Shown here: in pieces, positions 5,231-7,379 of the stretch
Layout: each line of letters opens with the position of its first letter
Position numbering within the stretch: position 1 is the stretch's first letter
NCBI GenBank assembly: GCA_945483375.1
Contig: CALYRQ010000037.1
Coordinates: forward strand, 1 to 7,379
DNA from: an uncultured Elusimicrobia bacterium
Lineage (GTDB): Bacteria; Elusimicrobiota; Elusimicrobia; Elusimicrobiales; Elusimicrobiaceae
Direction: 5' to 3'
Length of the DNA: 7,379 nucleotides
Position numbers and translations under genes: made by a program
The notes under the pieces: model-generated
Database searches by the model: none
What the model was told of the DNA's origin: nothing
The model's input: the letters and a program-made list of their open reading frames with translations, nothing else

Positions 5231-6427
5231 TTATTTTAATTTTTCGGCGATTTTTTGACTGACAAGCAGCCCCAAATCGCGGCATTGTTTTTTGATGTTC
5301 TCGTCGGGCACGAACAGCGATTTAATGGCCGGGGCCACTACCTGTACGTTCATGCTTTCCAGCATTTTGGTCAGTTCGTCAATCGGCGCACCGTTCCAGC
5401 CGTACGAACCGAAAGCGGCGCCGACAAGGCCTTTTTTACGCAAGCCTTTTAAGTAGCACAGCACATCGGCCATCGCCGGGAAAATGTTGCTGTTTAAGAC
5501 GGGCGAACCGATGATTAAGGCTGATGCGTCCAACAGTTCCGTCACCACATCGCTGCGGTGGTTGCTGTGCATGGAAAGCTGTTTAACGACGGTGCCGCCG
5601 GCGCGCAGACCGTCGGTAATGTAACAGGCCATTTTTTCCGTGCTGCCCCACATCGTGTCATACACAACGACGGCTTTGTTATTCGGGGTCTGCGCCGCCC
5701 ATTTGGCGTACAAATTGATAATTTTAGAAGGATCTTTGCGCCAAATAAAACCGTGATCCGGCGCAATCATTTTGGGAGAAAGCCCCATTTTTTGCACCTG
5801 GGCCAAAAAGCGCAGTACAATATCCGAATAAGGCAAAACGATGTTGGCGTAATATTTTTCCGCTTCATACAGCCACAGTCTTTCTTCGTTTTCATCGTCA
5901 AAAAGTTTGCCGGTGGCGTAGTGCATGCCGAATACGTCGTTGGTAAACAAAACGTTTTCTTTTTCCAGATAGGAGAACATGCTGTCCGGCCAGTGGAGCA
6001 TGCGCGCTTCCACGAAAGAAACGGTATCTCCCCCCACATCGATACGGTCGCCGGTTTTGACGGTTTTTAATTTCAAATCCCGGTGGAACTGGGCGGTAAT
6101 GTCTTTAAACCCCATAGAGGAAACGTATACTTCTTCGGGCTCGATGGCTTCTACAGCCTGCGGGAGCGCGCCGGAGTGGTCCATTTCCGAATGGTTGGAA
6201 ATAATAATTTGAATTTTTTTCGGATCGATAACGCTTTGGATACGTTCCATCATTTCGTCGTAAAATTCTTTTTTTACGGTGTCGATTAACGTCGGTTTTT
6301 CGCTCATGATTAAATAGGCGTTATACGTCGTACCGCGTTTGGTGGAATAACCATGAAAATCGCGGATGTTCCAGTCGATAGCGCCCACCCAATACACTTT
6401 TTCCGAAATCTGTACAGCTTGCATCAT
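5231..6427 (-). CDS. fprA: Flavodiiron protein (rubredoxin:oxygen/nitric oxide oxidoreductase)
   Basis: Cytoplasmic enzyme that reduces O2 to water and/or NO to N2O with electrons from rubredoxin. At 398 residues it has the standard two-domain form: a metallo-beta-lactamase-like diiron domain (1 to about 248) and a flavodoxin domain (about 251-398). All expected iron ligands are visible: His79, Glu81, Asp83 and His84 in HSEMDH, His145, Asp164 in FTNDVFG and His225 in APDHG. The FMN phosphate loop is DTMWGSTEKMA (257-267). No C-terminal rubredoxin domain is fused, unlike E. coli NorV. The first of two adjacent ATGs is preferred; AGGAG lies 9 bases before it. It starts just after an intrinsic terminator with no room for an ordinary promoter between. 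O2 versus NO preference cannot be read from the sequence. Confidence 0.97.
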   Translation of the reverse strand: MMQAVQISEKVYWVGAIDWNIRDFHGYSTKRGTTYNAYLIMSEKPTLIDTVKKEFYDEMMERIQSVIDPKKIQIIISNHSEMDHSGALPQAVEAIEPEEVYVSSMGFKDITAQFHRDLKLKTVKTGDRIDVGGDTVSFVEARMLHWPDSMFSYLEKENVLFTNDVFGMHYATGKLFDDENEERLWLYEAEKYYANIVLPYSDIVLRFLAQVQKMGLSPKMIAPDHGFIWRKDPSKIINLYAKWAAQTPNNKAVVVYDTMWGSTEKMACYITDGLRAGGTVVKQLSMHSNHRSDVVTELLDASALIIGSPVLNSNIFPAMADVLCYLKGLRKKGLVGAAFGSYGWNGAPIDELTKMLESMNVQVVAPAIKSLFVPDENIKKQCRDLGLLVSQKIAEKLK

Positions 6428-6447
6428 ATTATTGTTCTCCTAAAATT

Positions 6448-6479
6448 AAAAAAGGGCTCCGCTCTACTAAGCAGAGCCC
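6448..6479 (-). terminator. Intrinsic terminator or attenuator between dfx and fprA
   Basis: A 9-bp stem with one G-U pair, GGGCTCTGC / GCGGAGCCC on the minus strand (6471-6479 with 6454-6462), with an 8-base loop, followed by TTTTTTAATTTT. It is the best-formed terminator in the window. The hairpin begins 6 bases after the dfx stop, and the T run ends 20 bases before the fprA ATG. Confidence 0.88.
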
Positions 6480-6485
6480 GGCAAA

Positions 6486-6872
6486 TTAGTTTTCAGCTTT
6501 CCACAAGCCGTGCAGGTTGCAGTATTCGCGCGCGGTTACTTTATCGGAATCCGATTTAAACACCGCTTCCGGTTTATCGCCCGGTTTTAAATGCTTGCGC
6601 TGTACTTTGCCGCATTTTTCACACACGAGTTCAATCCATTCAATATAGTGGGTTTCAATCATCGGGTGTTCTACACTGCCTACTTTTACTTTATAGCCGC
6701 CTTCGATTTTTTCAATCACCGGTACGTGTTTTTCGGCGGCGCCGTCGGAAGTTCCGGCTTCCATGTGTTTCATCGGCTGTCCGCAGCACACCAGTTCCCC
6801 CGCGCCCGCGTGCACCACTTCCACAATATTGCCGCACACGGCGCATTTATAAATTTCGTTTAATTTCGTCAT
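6486..6872 (-). CDS. dfx: Desulfoferrodoxin (two-iron-centre superoxide reductase)
   Basis: Cytoplasmic enzyme that reduces superoxide to hydrogen peroxide without releasing O2, using rubredoxin electrons. At 128 residues it is the two-domain form. The N-terminal desulforedoxin-like centre has Cys10, Cys13, Cys29 and Cys30. The catalytic centre has His49, His69, His75 and His121 with Cys118 as axial ligand; Glu47-Lys48, in EKHVPVIE, is the known catalytic loop pair. No key residue is missing. The start is supported by AGGAG directly after the tpx TAA; the gap to tpx is 15 bases, so both are in one transcript. The peroxide it makes is the substrate of the Tpx encoded just upstream. A terminator follows at once, separating it from fprA. 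Confidence 0.97.
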   Translation of the reverse strand: MTKLNEIYKCAVCGNIVEVVHAGAGELVCCGQPMKHMEAGTSDGAAEKHVPVIEKIEGGYKVKVGSVEHPMIETHYIEWIELVCEKCGKVQRKHLKPGDKPEAVFKSDSDKVTAREYCNLHGLWKAEN

Positions 6873-6887
6873 AACACAAATTCTCCT

Positions 6888-7379
6888 TTACATTAATTTT
6901 TTTACTTCCGCCAGCACAGCCGCATAATCCGGCTCGTGCGTTACTTCCGGCACAAATTGTACATATTGGACGGTTCCCTGTTTATCCACCACAAATACGG
7001 CGCGGGTGAGTAACCCCAAATCTTCTAACAGAACACCGTAATCGCGCGCGAAACCAAAGTCACGGTAATCGGAAACCGTCACCACTTTACTCACGCCACT
7101 GGCCGCACACCAACGGGCCTGTGCAAAAGGCAAATCGCGGCTGACGGTCAATACCACTACATCCCCCGGCAGTTTATCCGCTTCCACGTTAAAACGGCGC
7201 GTTTCCACATCACACACCGGCGTATCTAATGACGGCACGCAGGAAATCACCAGCACTTTGCCTTCAAAATCGCTTTTTTTAACGGGATTCAGCGCATTAT
7301 CCACCAAGGTAAAATCAGGCGCTTTATCCCCCTTTTTGAGTTCCGCCCCAGTTACTTTAGCCGGAATCCCGTTCATTTT
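6888..7379 (-). CDS. tpx: Thiol peroxidase, 5' end cut by window edge
   Basis: Atypical two-cysteine peroxiredoxin that reduces hydrogen peroxide and alkyl hydroperoxides with thioredoxin. Numbered from the internal Met at 7376, the peroxidatic Cys55 lies in PSLDTPVCDVETRRFN (48-63), with Thr52 of the PxxxTxxC motif, and the resolving Cys90 lies in FAQARWC (84-90), the Tpx-specific pair. GDKAPDFTL (16-24) opens the thioredoxin fold. The frame remains open to the window edge (one Lys codon before that Met). Family members usually have five or six more residues, as in a FKGNP-like strand that would match KMNGIP here, and no ribosome binding site can be seen. The true start is therefore probably just outside the window. 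The stop is followed by dfx after 15 bases. Confidence 0.95.
   Translation of the reverse strand, partial: KMNGIPAKVTGAELKKGDKAPDFTLVDNALNPVKKSDFEGKVLVISCVPSLDTPVCDVETRRFNVEADKLPGDVVVLTVSRDLPFAQARWCAASGVSKVVTVSDYRDFGFARDYGVLLEDLGLLTRAVFVVDKQGTVQYVQFVPEVTHEPDYAAVLAEVKKLM

Noticed and set aside
5558..6070. Plus-strand open frame of 170 codons opposite fprA
   Set aside because: It is the complement of a fully conserved fprA gene; the composition is that of an antisense shadow and no start signals are seen.
6591..6863. Plus-strand open frame opposite dfx
   Set aside because: Antisense shadow of desulfoferrodoxin; the apparent Phe/His-rich composition mirrors Lys/Glu/Val codons on the real strand.
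1..7379. Insertion sequences, prophage genes, tRNA or rRNA genes, CRISPR arrays
   Set aside because: None seen on either strand; no transposase, integrase or RNA-gene signature was found, and the region looks like core chromosome.

Overview
The window looks like chromosomal DNA from a strictly or largely anaerobic bacterium of moderate GC content. All nine recognisable genes lie on the minus strand, so they are read from right to left. The evidence for an anaerobe is a set of oxygen and peroxide defence genes of the oxygen-reducing type (superoxide reductase, flavodiiron protein, rubredoxin) with no catalase or superoxide dismutase in view. A chromosomal-type parA-parB pair with parS-like palindromes beside it suggests a position in the origin-proximal half of the chromosome. 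The gene set would fit a gut anaerobe such as a member of Elusimicrobiota, but the phylum cannot be fixed from this sequence.

Right part (4426-7379): oxidative-stress block. Thiol peroxidase (tpx, cut by the window edge) and two-iron-centre superoxide reductase (dfx) form one tight pair. A strong intrinsic terminator follows dfx. Only 20 bases separate its last T from the next start codon, where a second set begins: flavodiiron protein (fprA), a flavin-reductase-fold protein and a 53-residue rubredoxin. Together these can take NADH electrons through flavin and rubredoxin to FprA (reducing O2 or NO) and to superoxide reductase, while Tpx removes the peroxide produced. The last two proteins look like a split form of the high-molecular-weight rubredoxin (Hrb) known from acetogens.

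Middle part (2203-4397): a GT4-type glycosyltransferase and a signal peptidase I form a second transcription unit. It starts at an extended -10 promoter so close to the ATG that the message is probably leaderless, and it ends at a clean hairpin terminator. Three exact copies of the 16-bp palindrome GTTTTCACGTGAAAAC lie in this unit. Two of them form part of stop codons and one lies inside the glycosyltransferase coding region.

Left part (1-2176): parA and parB, one base apart, end in a 15-bp perfect hairpin terminator. The three palindromes resemble the near-universal parS site but differ from it at the outer positions, and ParB has a non-standard residue in its recognition helix. This is the most interesting signal in the window. 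Further left is a repeat-containing gene-free stretch, then the first 15 codons of a small zinc-ribbon protein that runs off the left edge.
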